Assembly: GCA_012520655.1 (NCBI GenBank)
Contig: JAAYNW010000010.1
Span: 1-64,000, forward strand
Direction: 5' to 3'
From: Clostridiales bacterium
Lineage (GTDB): Bacteria; Bacillota; Clostridia; Lachnospirales; Lachnospiraceae
DNA length: 64,000 nt
Notes under the pieces: model-generated
What the model was told of the DNA's origin: nothing
The model's input: the letters and a program-made list of their open reading frames with translations, nothing else
Databases searched by the model: none
In this document: piece after piece, positions 9,381 through 17,219 of the stretch
How the letters are laid out: each line of letters starts with the position of its first letter
Position numbering within the stretch: the first letter of the stretch is position 1
Program-made: the position numbers and the translations under genes

Positions 9381-9959
9381 ATGAAATTAAAAGAAAAAAA
9401 CATCGGGTTTGCTATTACCGGATCCTTCTGTACCTTCGATAAAATATTAAAGGAGCTGGAGAACGTTAAAGAGGAAGGTGCGAATATTGTTCCGATACTG
9501 TCTTTTAATGCAGGTTCCATGGATACCCGCTTCGGGAAGGCGGTCGATTTTAAACAAAAATTAAAGGAGATTACCGGAAATGAAATTATTCTCACGATTG
9601 AAGAAGCTGAACCGTTGGGACCAGGAAATCTTTTGGATATTTTGATAATAGCTCCATGCACAGGAAATACTCTCGCCAAACTGAGTGCCGGAATTACCGA
9701 CACCCCGGTTCTGATGGCGGCAAAGGCCCATATGAGAAACAACAAACCGCTGGTAATTTCTATTTCCACTAACGATGCCCTAGGCTTGAACTTTACCAAT
9801 ATCGGCACGCTGATGAACACAAAAGGTATTTATTTTGTTCCGTTCGGGCAGGACAATTTTATGCAGAAACCAAAGTCTATGATTGCCAAAACCGAATGGA
9901 TCATTCCTGCTTTGGAAAATGCATTGGAAGGAAAACAGATTCAACAATTGATATATTAA
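9381..9959 (+). CDS. dpaB: Dipicolinate synthase subunit B (flavoprotein)
   Basis: A 192-aa flavoprotein of the UbiX/LPAD fold, the partner of DpaA in dipicolinate formation. Visible family features are GFAITGSFCTFDKIL at the N-terminus (flavin phosphate loop), APCTGNTLAKLSAGITDTPV in the middle and the C-terminal segment FVPFGQDNFMQKPKS. Normal DpaB length. It starts two bases after dpaA and ends the asnB-dpaA-dpaB run; a sigma-D promoter for the flagellar genes begins 27 nt after its stop. No clear terminator separates it from flgM, so read-through into the flagellar block is possible. Confidence 0.93.
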   Translation: MKLKEKNIGFAITGSFCTFDKILKELENVKEEGANIVPILSFNAGSMDTRFGKAVDFKQKLKEITGNEIILTIEEAEPLGPGNLLDILIIAPCTGNTLAKLSAGITDTPVLMAAKAHMRNNKPLVISISTNDALGLNFTNIGTLMNTKGIYFVPFGQDNFMQKPKSMIAKTEWIIPALENALEGKQIQQLIY

Positions 9960-9985
9960 AAAAGTAAATATTATTTTTTCTCCTC

Positions 9986-10013
9986 TAAAGTAATTTAAAA
10001 AAAAACCGATACT
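9986..10013 (+). promoter_or_regulatory. Sigma-D (sigma-28) promoter of flgM operon
   Basis: TAAA, 16-nt spacer, CCGATACT, 44 nt before the flgM start. This matches the Bacillus/Clostridia flagellar sigma consensus TAAA-N14-16-CCGATAT with one mismatch. The same spacer length recurs before flaG and fliC. Confidence 0.85.
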
Positions 10014-10057
10014 AATAATAAGATATCAGTGATAAATTATGAAAGGAGGAGTGAAAT

Positions 10058-10333
10058 ATGCGTATAGAAGCTTATTCGCAGGTTCAGCAGATATATAAGA
10101 AAGAGAAAATCGACAAGAGCCAGAAGATAATGAGTGCGGGTGTATCGGATCAGCTTGAGATTTCCAGTATAGGGAGAGAATATCAGATCGCAAAGCATGC
10201 AGTAGCGGGCAGCGCAGATATCAGAGAAGAAATAACGGCTCCTCTCAAGAAAAGTATTCAATCGGATACTTATGAGGTGAGCATAGATCAATTTACTGAT
10301 AAGTTATTGCAGAAGTTTGAAGAAATGAGGTAG
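10058..10333 (+). CDS. flgM: Anti-sigma-28 factor FlgM
   Basis: A 91-aa protein that holds sigma-D inactive until the hook-basal body is complete and FlgM is exported. The C-terminal half carries the sigma-binding pattern: EEITAPLKKSIQSDTYEVS then a helix IDQFTDKLLQKF. AAAGGAGGAG lies just upstream of the ATG. It is the first gene of the late block under a sigma-D promoter, so sigma-D would feed back on its own inhibitor. The gene is 4 nt from flgN. Confidence 0.88.
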   Translation: MRIEAYSQVQQIYKKEKIDKSQKIMSAGVSDQLEISSIGREYQIAKHAVAGSADIREEITAPLKKSIQSDTYEVSIDQFTDKLLQKFEEMR

Positions 10334-10337
10334 TCCC

Positions 10338-10856
10338 GTGGCAAGTTTAATGGAGAACCTGATAGATATATTGGGTAAATTGTGCAATGAGTATGAAAAC
10401 TTGCTGGGACTTTCCACAGACAAGACACCGGTCATTATTTCCGGCGACTTAAAAAAGCTATCAAAAATCACGGATGAAGAACAAATCGTTGTAAGCAGAA
10501 TAAATCATTTGGATCATGAAAGACATGAAGTGATTCGTGATATTGCCAACGTAGTAAACAGGGATGTTGAAGATTTGAAGCTTATTAGTATTATTCAGAT
10601 GCTTGAACCAAGACCGGCAGAGCAGCAGAAGCTGGCAGCAGTTTATGACAGGCTGCATGAATCCGTCCGGAAGGTGCAGAGGGTAAATTCCCAAAACCAG
10701 GAATTACTATCCAGTGCACTGGAAATGGTCGAGTTTGAAATAAATATGATCCAGGCGATAAAAGCAGCTCCTGAGACCGCCAATTACAATAAAGGCGCAT
10801 ATAATGCCGGAAGCGTAATAGGGGTAGACAGAAGCGGATTCGATGCAAAACAATAA
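10338..10856 (+). CDS. flgN: Flagellar export chaperone FlgN
   Basis: A 172-aa helical protein, the expected chaperone for the hook-associated proteins FlgK and FlgL encoded directly after it. The GTG at 10338 is taken as start because GAGG, inside the end of flgM, lies 7 nt upstream; the ATG at 10350 has no ribosome site. The N-terminal helix (NLIDILGKLCNEYENLLGL) and the heptad-rich LYDRLHES/VRKVQRVNSQNQELL region fit FlgN. The Gly/Asn/Lys tail (NKGAYNAGS) is disordered. Position between flgM and flgK is the standard one in Firmicutes. Confidence 0.85.
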   Translation: MASLMENLIDILGKLCNEYENLLGLSTDKTPVIISGDLKKLSKITDEEQIVVSRINHLDHERHEVIRDIANVVNRDVEDLKLISIIQMLEPRPAEQQKLAAVYDRLHESVRKVQRVNSQNQELLSSALEMVEFEINMIQAIKAAPETANYNKGAYNAGSVIGVDRSGFDAKQ

Positions 10857-10878
10857 TCCCAGAGCGAGGTAATATCAT

Positions 10879-12483
10879 ATGTCATTATTCGGAAGCTTAT
10901 ATGTCGGGGCATCCGGCTTACAAACAAGTCAAAATGCGCTTAATACGACGGCGCACAATATGTCTAACGTAGATACCACAGCGTATACCAGACAGCAAAT
11001 CCTGCTCAGTACGAGGAGCTATAATACTCTTTCGGTCAACGCCTCCGCTGTTGCATATCAGCAGTCCGGTCTGGGCGTACTTTATTCCCAAACAAGACAG
11101 GTTAGAGATGTATTTTTGGACAAAACATATCGTAAAGAATCCGGGCGCAGTGCTTTTTATGAAGTAAATACGCAGGCCATTGAGGAAATAGAAGACTTGT
11201 TCGGCGAATTCCAAGGAGTGGAATTCTCAGAAGCTTTGGAGAATCTTTGGACCGCTATTGAAGAATTGGCGAAAAACCCGACCGAGTCCACGAATCAGAA
11301 TTTATTCGTGACCCGTTCCAAGGAATTTCTGGAAAGAGCGTCACTCGTTTATGGAGGACTTTGCGACCAACAGGACAACCTGAATATTCAGGTAAAGAAA
11401 AATGTCGATGCAATTAATGATTATGGAAATCAATTAATTGAAATAAATAAGAAAATATTGAAAATAGAAGCCGGAGGCCTCGAGAATGCCAACGACTTAA
11501 GAGATAAAAGAAACCGGATACTTGACGAACTTGCCAAATTTGGAAATATCGATTATGCGGAAGATATGTACGGCGTGGTAACTGTAAAGTTTGAAGGTAT
11601 CGATTTTATAAGCTCGGACAGCATGAATAAGCTGGAATTGTATGAGGACAAGACAACAGGGTTTTATACTCCTTATTGGTCACAGCTGGCACGCTATAAA
11701 ACCAATGCCTCAGGGGAAAAAGTGCTGGATCTTGCAGCTTCCAGATTATATGACCCGACACAGACCATATCCTCCGATCTGAATACGGATATAGGCTCAA
11801 CGAGAGCGATATTGCTTGCAAGAGGCGAGAAGCGGGCGACCTACAAAGATGTGGAGGATGAAAAGCATTATAATACGAATATAGCCCAGTCGCTTTTGAT
11901 GAATGTACAGGCTGAATTCGATCAGCTTATTAAGAAGATTACTTCCACGATTAACGATGTGCTTAAGTCGGCTGCGGAAAGTGAACCGAGCAGCGATTAT
12001 TTGAAGGATGAAAACGGCAATCCGTATCAGATGTTCGAACTGATTTCAAATGATCCGAATGTAGGATTTACTATCGGTAACATCGTTATAAATGAGGAAC
12101 TCGTGGCAGAGCCGGCTCTGCTTTCCTTCAGGCTCCAGGATGGAAAAGAAGATATGGTCACCATGAAAAAGCTTGTGAACGCTTTTTCCGAAGAGACGCA
12201 TACGCTCAATCCGAATCTGAAGACTAAGACGAATCTCATGAAATATTATTCGAGTTTAATCTCTCAGGTAAGTAATACGGGTGAAGCGAATAAGGATATT
12301 GCCGCGGCACAAGCCAACACGGTAAATGAAGCTTTTTCTACGAGAGAGCAGGTAGTGGGTGTGTCTTCCGATGAGGAGATGGAATTTATGATTAAATTCC
12401 AGAATGCCTATAATGCAGCCAGCAGATATATTAACGTAATTAATGAGATGACGGAGCACATTATTAATACATTGGGAAGGTAA
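10879..12483 (+). CDS. flgK: Flagellar hook-associated protein 1 (HAP1), copy 1
   Basis: A 534-aa junction protein between hook and filament. The N-terminus LYVGASGLQTSQNALNTTAH and NMSNVDTTAYTRQQ is the conserved flagellar rod/hook D0 motif; the C-terminus ends in FMIKFQNAYNAASRYINVIN plus a helical tail, as in other FlgK proteins. The centre has the EALENLWTAIEELAKNPTES segment typical of FlgK. A second flgK-like gene starts 12 nt after the stop, so two HAP1 paralogues are made from one transcript. This copy lacks the extra central insert seen in the second. Confidence 0.93.
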   Translation: MSLFGSLYVGASGLQTSQNALNTTAHNMSNVDTTAYTRQQILLSTRSYNTLSVNASAVAYQQSGLGVLYSQTRQVRDVFLDKTYRKESGRSAFYEVNTQAIEEIEDLFGEFQGVEFSEALENLWTAIEELAKNPTESTNQNLFVTRSKEFLERASLVYGGLCDQQDNLNIQVKKNVDAINDYGNQLIEINKKILKIEAGGLENANDLRDKRNRILDELAKFGNIDYAEDMYGVVTVKFEGIDFISSDSMNKLELYEDKTTGFYTPYWSQLARYKTNASGEKVLDLAASRLYDPTQTISSDLNTDIGSTRAILLARGEKRATYKDVEDEKHYNTNIAQSLLMNVQAEFDQLIKKITSTINDVLKSAAESEPSSDYLKDENGNPYQMFELISNDPNVGFTIGNIVINEELVAEPALLSFRLQDGKEDMVTMKKLVNAFSEETHTLNPNLKTKTNLMKYYSSLISQVSNTGEANKDIAAAQANTVNEAFSTREQVVGVSSDEEMEFMIKFQNAYNAASRYINVINEMTEHIINTLGR

Positions 12484-12494
12484 GGTGAGCTAAG

Positions 12495-14342
12495 ATGCCC
12501 TCACAATTTTTTGGATTGACAATTTCAGCATCGGGACTACGGGCGGCGAATGCAGCCCTTAATACTTCGGCAAATAATGTTTCTAATGTAAATACGGACG
12601 GTTACAGCAGGCAGAAGGTAACGCAGGAAGCGGCCAACGCTCTGCGAGTATTTGCCACATACGGATGCGCGGGGGCCGGTGTAGATACGGTGGCAATCGA
12701 GCGCATAAGAGACAGCTATTATGATATGCGATTCCGCAATAATAATTCTACTCTTGGTATATATGATATAAAGAAGTACTATACGGATACACTGCAGCAA
12801 TACTTGGACGATGACGGAACGTCGGGGTTCGGAACCATCTATAGCTCTTTTTGGACAACCTTGCAGGCTGTTTCCACCAACTCCAGTAGCACTGACGGCA
12901 AGGCGCAATTCATAGCGGCGGCACAGAATCTGGCAGAATACTTTAACAATACGGCAGGTAACCTGAAAGAATTGCAGAAAGATGTCAATTCCGAAATAAA
13001 GCTCAGAATTGATCGAATTAATTCTCTTGCTACGGAAATTGCCACATTAAATAAACAGATAAATGTAATAGAGATGACGGGAGCAGCAGCCAACGAGCTT
13101 CGGGACAAAAGAGATTTGATGTTGGATGAGTTGTCAGAAATTGTGGATATAAAGACACAGGAAGTTGCTGTTACCGATGCCAACGATCCCACCAGGGAAA
13201 CGGGGGGAACGAGATTTATAGTGTATATCGCCGGCGGACAAACCCTGGTAGATGGAAATGATTACCATACGCTAGAATGCGTTTCCAGAGCTAGTAACGA
13301 AAAAATAAATATGACTGACGCGGATGGATTATATGACATTTACTGGGATAACGGCAATGACTTTAACTTGAATAATGCGTCTTTGGGCGGCGCTTTAAAA
13401 GGCCTTGTGGCAATGCGCGACGGCAATAATAATCAGGCGTTTGCAGGTACTGTAGTCAATGTGGGAAGAACGGCTAACGGTCAGAATGCAGAAGTGACGG
13501 TTAAAGTGACGCAGGAATATTTGAAAGATATGAATAAGTGCAACCTTTCCGACACAGGAGGGAGCATTGTTATCGGCAATACGGTTTATTTTTACAAATC
13601 ATGGGAATTCGATAAAGCGACATCCACCTATAAATTCGAAATGGATGATGCGAAATGCGACACAATTGTAGATATGTCCAAGATTGCCAAAGAGGCGGAA
13701 GTCGGAAGCAATGTTAATTATCAGGGCATTCCTTATTATTTGTCTCAGATGAATGAGTTTGTACGTGCATTTGCCGCTAAGGTGAATGAGATATTTATGA
13801 GTGGTTACGGTAAAAATGGTTCAACCGGAGAAATATTTTTTACGGCGGCCAAGGCAGTGTCAGGCAACAGCATCATCGATTCTCAATATGGCTCGCCGGA
13901 TTTTCTCAGTGATGATAACGGGTACTATGAAATGACTGCGTTCAATCTCCAGATAAGCAATAAGCTGTCAGCGAATGCAGATTTGCTCGGAACGCGGTCC
14001 AGCGCGAGTGTAGGTGTGGAAGAGTGTGGAAAGGTTACCGAACTGCTGGAAACATTAAAGGATAAGAGCAAGTTCAGCTTCCGCAATTCCACGGCGAGCG
14101 AATTTCTGCGGTGTATTTTGTCCGATGTAGCCTTAAATGCAAGCAATGCGGAAACATTTTATGATACGTATTATGGAATTGCGACAACTATTGAGAATCA
14201 GCGCTCTTCCATTTCGGGCGTGGATGAGGACGAGGAAGCGACAAATATGGTGCGATTCCAGAACGCATATACACTTTCTTCTAAAATGATGCAGGTATTG
14301 ACAGAAGTATATGACCGTTTGATTCTTGAGACAGGAGTGTAA
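12495..14342 (+). CDS. flgK: Flagellar hook-associated protein 1 (HAP1), copy 2, enlarged
   Basis: A 615-aa paralogue of the preceding FlgK. It shares the D0 motif ASGLRAANAALNTSANNVSN and NTDGYSRQKV and the C-terminal MVRFQNAYTLSSKMMQVLTE, but is about 80 residues longer because of the variable central region (about 220-480). The start has GTGAG weakly upstream. Divergence over the whole length shows an old duplication rather than a recent copy. Both ends required for assembly are intact, so both may be built into the junction, or each may be used with a different filament. FlgL follows 6 nt later. Confidence 0.9.
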   Translation: MPSQFFGLTISASGLRAANAALNTSANNVSNVNTDGYSRQKVTQEAANALRVFATYGCAGAGVDTVAIERIRDSYYDMRFRNNNSTLGIYDIKKYYTDTLQQYLDDDGTSGFGTIYSSFWTTLQAVSTNSSSTDGKAQFIAAAQNLAEYFNNTAGNLKELQKDVNSEIKLRIDRINSLATEIATLNKQINVIEMTGAAANELRDKRDLMLDELSEIVDIKTQEVAVTDANDPTRETGGTRFIVYIAGGQTLVDGNDYHTLECVSRASNEKINMTDADGLYDIYWDNGNDFNLNNASLGGALKGLVAMRDGNNNQAFAGTVVNVGRTANGQNAEVTVKVTQEYLKDMNKCNLSDTGGSIVIGNTVYFYKSWEFDKATSTYKFEMDDAKCDTIVDMSKIAKEAEVGSNVNYQGIPYYLSQMNEFVRAFAAKVNEIFMSGYGKNGSTGEIFFTAAKAVSGNSIIDSQYGSPDFLSDDNGYYEMTAFNLQISNKLSANADLLGTRSSASVGVEECGKVTELLETLKDKSKFSFRNSTASEFLRCILSDVALNASNAETFYDTYYGIATTIENQRSSISGVDEDEEATNMVRFQNAYTLSSKMMQVLTEVYDRLILETGV

Positions 14343-14348
14343 AACGAT

Positions 14349-15899
14349 ATGAGAATGACAAATAAAATTATGCAGAATAATTCTCTGTATAATATCAATA
14401 ATAACAAGGTGTTGCAGAATAAACTGAGTACGCAGATGTCTACACAGAAAAAGATAACAAGACCGTCGGATGATCCGGTTATTGCTATCCGCGCGCTGCG
14501 GCTTCGAAGCGATGTGTCGCAGATAACGCAATATTATGGAAAAAATGTTCCGGATGCGGAAAGCTGGTTGAAGGTTACTGCGGATGCGTTGAATACGACA
14601 ACCGATGTTATTGATGACATGCTGCAGCAATGCAACAAGGGAAGCAATAAGGATCTGGGAGTAGAGAATCTGGATATTATAGTTACGCAGCTGAAATCCT
14701 TAAAAGATGAGTTTTATGCAACGGGGAACGTGGATTATGCCGGACGGTACATATTCACCGGATACCGCACGGATACAACTTTAACTTATACGGAAAATAC
14801 TACACAGGATTTCAAGATTACCGAACAGATAAATGTATCGGCAATCGATATGATTAGTTATACGAGCATCGGTGCTTTAAAAGGCATATCTTCGGTGAAT
14901 TATGACCCGACAGATACAGGCACTGTTGCGATTAGCGATACTACCATAAAAAATAGCGATATTCACCGCATCAGACTATCCTATGACGACTTAAAAGACG
15001 GAGCGGTTCCTAACGTGAAAAAGGTGGATTCCACTACGACCCCTCCAACGGAAACCGACTTGTTTGCTACTGCAATCAAGACGATGTCAGCATCGGCGGC
15101 TCCGAGCCCTTATGCTAATCCGTATGAATATGTTTTGGACAATCCCGATGAAGTGGTATTGATTCCGGAAACCGGAGAGCTTCTTATAGGGGAAAACGCG
15201 TATGCAAGTATTTCCGCAGTTTCTACAAGCACGGAAATAAGAGTAACTTATGAAAAGAACAAATGGGAAGAAGGAGATTTGCGGCCGCAGCATTATTTCG
15301 CATGTACGGATCAGACGACGGGGGTACAGTATAATGAAGGTTATTTGACAGGCGAAGGCGCTTTGCAGATCATCCAGTATGATGTGGGGTACAATCAGAA
15401 GATTCGCATTAATACTACAGCTGATGAAGTGTTTACCTTAGATGTCGACAGGAATATAGATGACCTGCAAAACGCACTTGCTGCCTTGAAGGAAATCGGC
15501 CAAAGTAAAACTAATCTGGACAACATGCTGAAAGGTATGAAAGAAGGCGAAACCGGTTATGATAAACTGAAGACCACCGCTGAAGCGGCAGATAAGGCTT
15601 ATACATATATCCGTGAAAATATGCAGAAAATGTTTGAAGGTCTGCTGACTAAGTTAAACGGGACGTTGGATAATACGAGTGTGGCTATCACGGACAATGG
15701 TACGAGAGGAAGCCGTCTCGATTTAATATCGAACCGCCTGATGAACCAAAAGACCACATTCCAGACATTGCAGTCATCCAATGAAGATGCGGATATTACG
15801 GAAGTGACGATACAGCTCACGAGCATGAATTATTCTTATCAGTCAGCACTGCTTGCCACCAGTAAGATTATGCAGAATTCACTGATGAATTATATTTAA
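14349..15899 (+). CDS. flgL: Flagellar hook-associated protein 3 (HAP3), long form
   Basis: A 516-aa protein that joins FlgK to the filament. The start MRMTNKIMQNN and ITRPSDDPVIAIRALRLRS are the flagellin/FlgL N-terminal signature; the C-terminal ITEVTIQLTSMNYSYQSALLATSKIM completes the D0/D1 coiled coil. FlgL is usually about 300 residues, so roughly 200 residues are extra and sit in the centre (about 150-360), probably as surface-exposed D2/D3 domains. GGAG lies 11 nt before the ATG. It ends 9 nt before fliW. Confidence 0.92.
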   Translation: MRMTNKIMQNNSLYNINNNKVLQNKLSTQMSTQKKITRPSDDPVIAIRALRLRSDVSQITQYYGKNVPDAESWLKVTADALNTTTDVIDDMLQQCNKGSNKDLGVENLDIIVTQLKSLKDEFYATGNVDYAGRYIFTGYRTDTTLTYTENTTQDFKITEQINVSAIDMISYTSIGALKGISSVNYDPTDTGTVAISDTTIKNSDIHRIRLSYDDLKDGAVPNVKKVDSTTTPPTETDLFATAIKTMSASAAPSPYANPYEYVLDNPDEVVLIPETGELLIGENAYASISAVSTSTEIRVTYEKNKWEEGDLRPQHYFACTDQTTGVQYNEGYLTGEGALQIIQYDVGYNQKIRINTTADEVFTLDVDRNIDDLQNALAALKEIGQSKTNLDNMLKGMKEGETGYDKLKTTAEAADKAYTYIRENMQKMFEGLLTKLNGTLDNTSVAITDNGTRGSRLDLISNRLMNQKTTFQTLQSSNEDADITEVTIQLTSMNYSYQSALLATSKIMQNSLMNYI

Positions 15900-15908
15900 G
15901 GAGAAGGT

Positions 15909-16364
15909 ATGATAATACAAACAAAAGTATTTGGAGAGATTACAATTGATGATGATAAGATTATTACATTTCCCAAAGGGATTGTAGGATTTCCCGAATT
16001 GACGGAATTCGCTATGGTTCACGACAAAGAAGCGGGAGCAGGTTCGATTCATTGGCTTCAATCGTTACAAGAGCCGGCTTTTGCAATGCCTGTTATGGAT
16101 CCGTTGCTTGTCAAGGAGGACTATAATCCGGAAGTGGAAGAAGAGTGGATGAAGCCCCTTGGAGAACTCAAGCCGGAGGAATTGCTGGTTCTCGTAACCG
16201 TTACTGTGCCCCAGGACTTAACCAAAATGACTGTGAACTTAAAGGGCCCCATTGTTATTAACGCTGCAGAGAGAAAAGCATGTCAGGTAATTATAGAGGG
16301 AGATGAATTTCAGGTTAAATATCCTATTTACGATATCCTTCAGGCAAAGAAAGTGGGTGAATAG
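15909..16364 (+). CDS. fliW: Flagellar assembly factor FliW
   Basis: A 151-aa protein that binds free flagellin and, when flagellin is low, binds and inactivates CsrA. Family marks are ITFPKGIVGFPELTEFAMV near the N-terminus, FAMPVMDPLLV and LVTVTVPQDLTKMTVNLKGP in the second half. AAGGAGAAGG precedes the ATG. csrA begins at the very next base after the fliW stop, the classic translationally coupled fliW-csrA pair of Firmicutes. Together with the flagellin leader hairpins downstream, the complete FliW-CsrA-flagellin switch is present. Confidence 0.95.
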   Translation: MIIQTKVFGEITIDDDKIITFPKGIVGFPELTEFAMVHDKEAGAGSIHWLQSLQEPAFAMPVMDPLLVKEDYNPEVEEEWMKPLGELKPEELLVLVTVTVPQDLTKMTVNLKGPIVINAAERKACQVIIEGDEFQVKYPIYDILQAKKVGE

Positions 16365-16583
16365 ATGTTAGCCTTATCCAGAAAGAAAAACGAAGCTCTG
16401 ATTATTAACAATAATATTGAAATTACGATTCTTGAAATTAAAGGCGAACAAGTAAAGATAGGCATTACGGCGCCAAAAGAAGTACCTATATACCGCAAAG
16501 AAGTATATGTGCAGATACAGGATGAAAACAAAGCAGCCGTCGATGTGGAAAGCATGGAAGCGTTCAAGAAGTTATTATTTTAA
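16365..16583 (+). CDS. csrA: Carbon storage regulator CsrA
   Basis: A 72-aa RNA-binding homodimer that blocks translation of flagellin mRNA by binding GGA motifs. MLALSRKKNEALIINNNIEI and the core VKIGITAPKEVPIYRKEVY are the standard CsrA strands; Arg in the VPIYRKEVY strand is the usual RNA-contact position. Length is slightly more than the E. coli form, as in other Firmicutes. It is coupled to fliW and followed by a strong terminator, which closes the flgM-csrA transcript. Confidence 0.95.
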   Translation: MLALSRKKNEALIINNNIEITILEIKGEQVKIGITAPKEVPIYRKEVYVQIQDENKAAVDVESMEAFKKLLF

Positions 16584-16595
16584 TTAGAATTATTA

Positions 16596-16637
16596 TAAAA
16601 GGGTTCTGTACTAAATGGTCGGTGCAGAACCCTTTTT
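16596..16637 (+). terminator. Rho-independent terminator after csrA
   Basis: AAAAGGGTTCTG pairs with CAGAACCCTTTT around a 17-base loop; the closing T-run serves as the tail. It ends the flgM-to-csrA operon. Confidence 0.88.
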
Positions 16638-16682
16638 CAAAATAAATCTTAGGAAATATTTGATGTATTGGATAAAAGGGGG

Positions 16683-16710
16683 TAAATTATTGAAAAATTA
16701 ATCCGATATA
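16683..16710 (+). promoter_or_regulatory. Sigma-D (sigma-28) promoter of flaG-fliD-fliS operon
   Basis: TAAA, 16-nt spacer, CCGATATA: a full match to the Firmicutes sigma-D consensus, 80 nt before the flaG start. Confidence 0.9.
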
Positions 16711-16790
16711 TTTAATGAGTGTATGAAATAAATTTTTCTGGGAGTTAAGAAAGTGTTATAGCACCCAATTATCACACGGAGGTGATTGTA

Positions 16791-17207
16791 ATGGCAATGG
16801 AACCATTGGGAAGTATTAGAAATATTCAGACACAAGTAACACAGAAGCCGGTAGAAAGCAAACAGATTGCGGAAAACACGGAAGTTTTCTCGTCCGAATC
16901 GGTAAATATGACGGCAACAGCCTCTGCCAAAGCGGAAAACAAAGATTTAACCAGTTCGGGTATGGATATCAGAGATGCGCGGCAGGCAGAAAATGAAAAA
17001 ATTAAAAAAACAGTGGAACAGCTTAACAAGAAGATGCTTCATTCCGAGGCAATATTCGGCATTCATGATGAAACGAATAGAGTTATGATTAAGATTGTGG
17101 ATAGAGATACGAAGGAGGTAATCAGGGAATTTCCGCCGGAAGAGACTTTAGACATGATTGCGAAGGTGTGGGAATTGGCAGGCATCATGGTAGATGAGAA
17201 GCGATAG
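16791..17207 (+). CDS. flaG: Flagellar protein FlaG
   Basis: A 138-aa protein linked to control of filament length or cap function. The start at 16791 has GGAGGT 8 nt upstream; the in-frame GTG at 16782 lies inside that ribosome site. The N-terminal 80 residues are low-complexity (Glu, Ser, Thr, Lys, Ala), likely disordered. The C-terminal 60 residues hold the FlaG domain: NRVMIKIVDRDTKEVIREFP then PEETLDMIAKVWEL. It is first in the sigma-D operon and 12 nt before fliD, the usual neighbour. Confidence 0.92.
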   Translation: MAMEPLGSIRNIQTQVTQKPVESKQIAENTEVFSSESVNMTATASAKAENKDLTSSGMDIRDARQAENEKIKKTVEQLNKKMLHSEAIFGIHDETNRVMIKIVDRDTKEVIREFPPEETLDMIAKVWELAGIMVDEKR

Positions 17208-17219
17208 GAGGGTAGTCAT

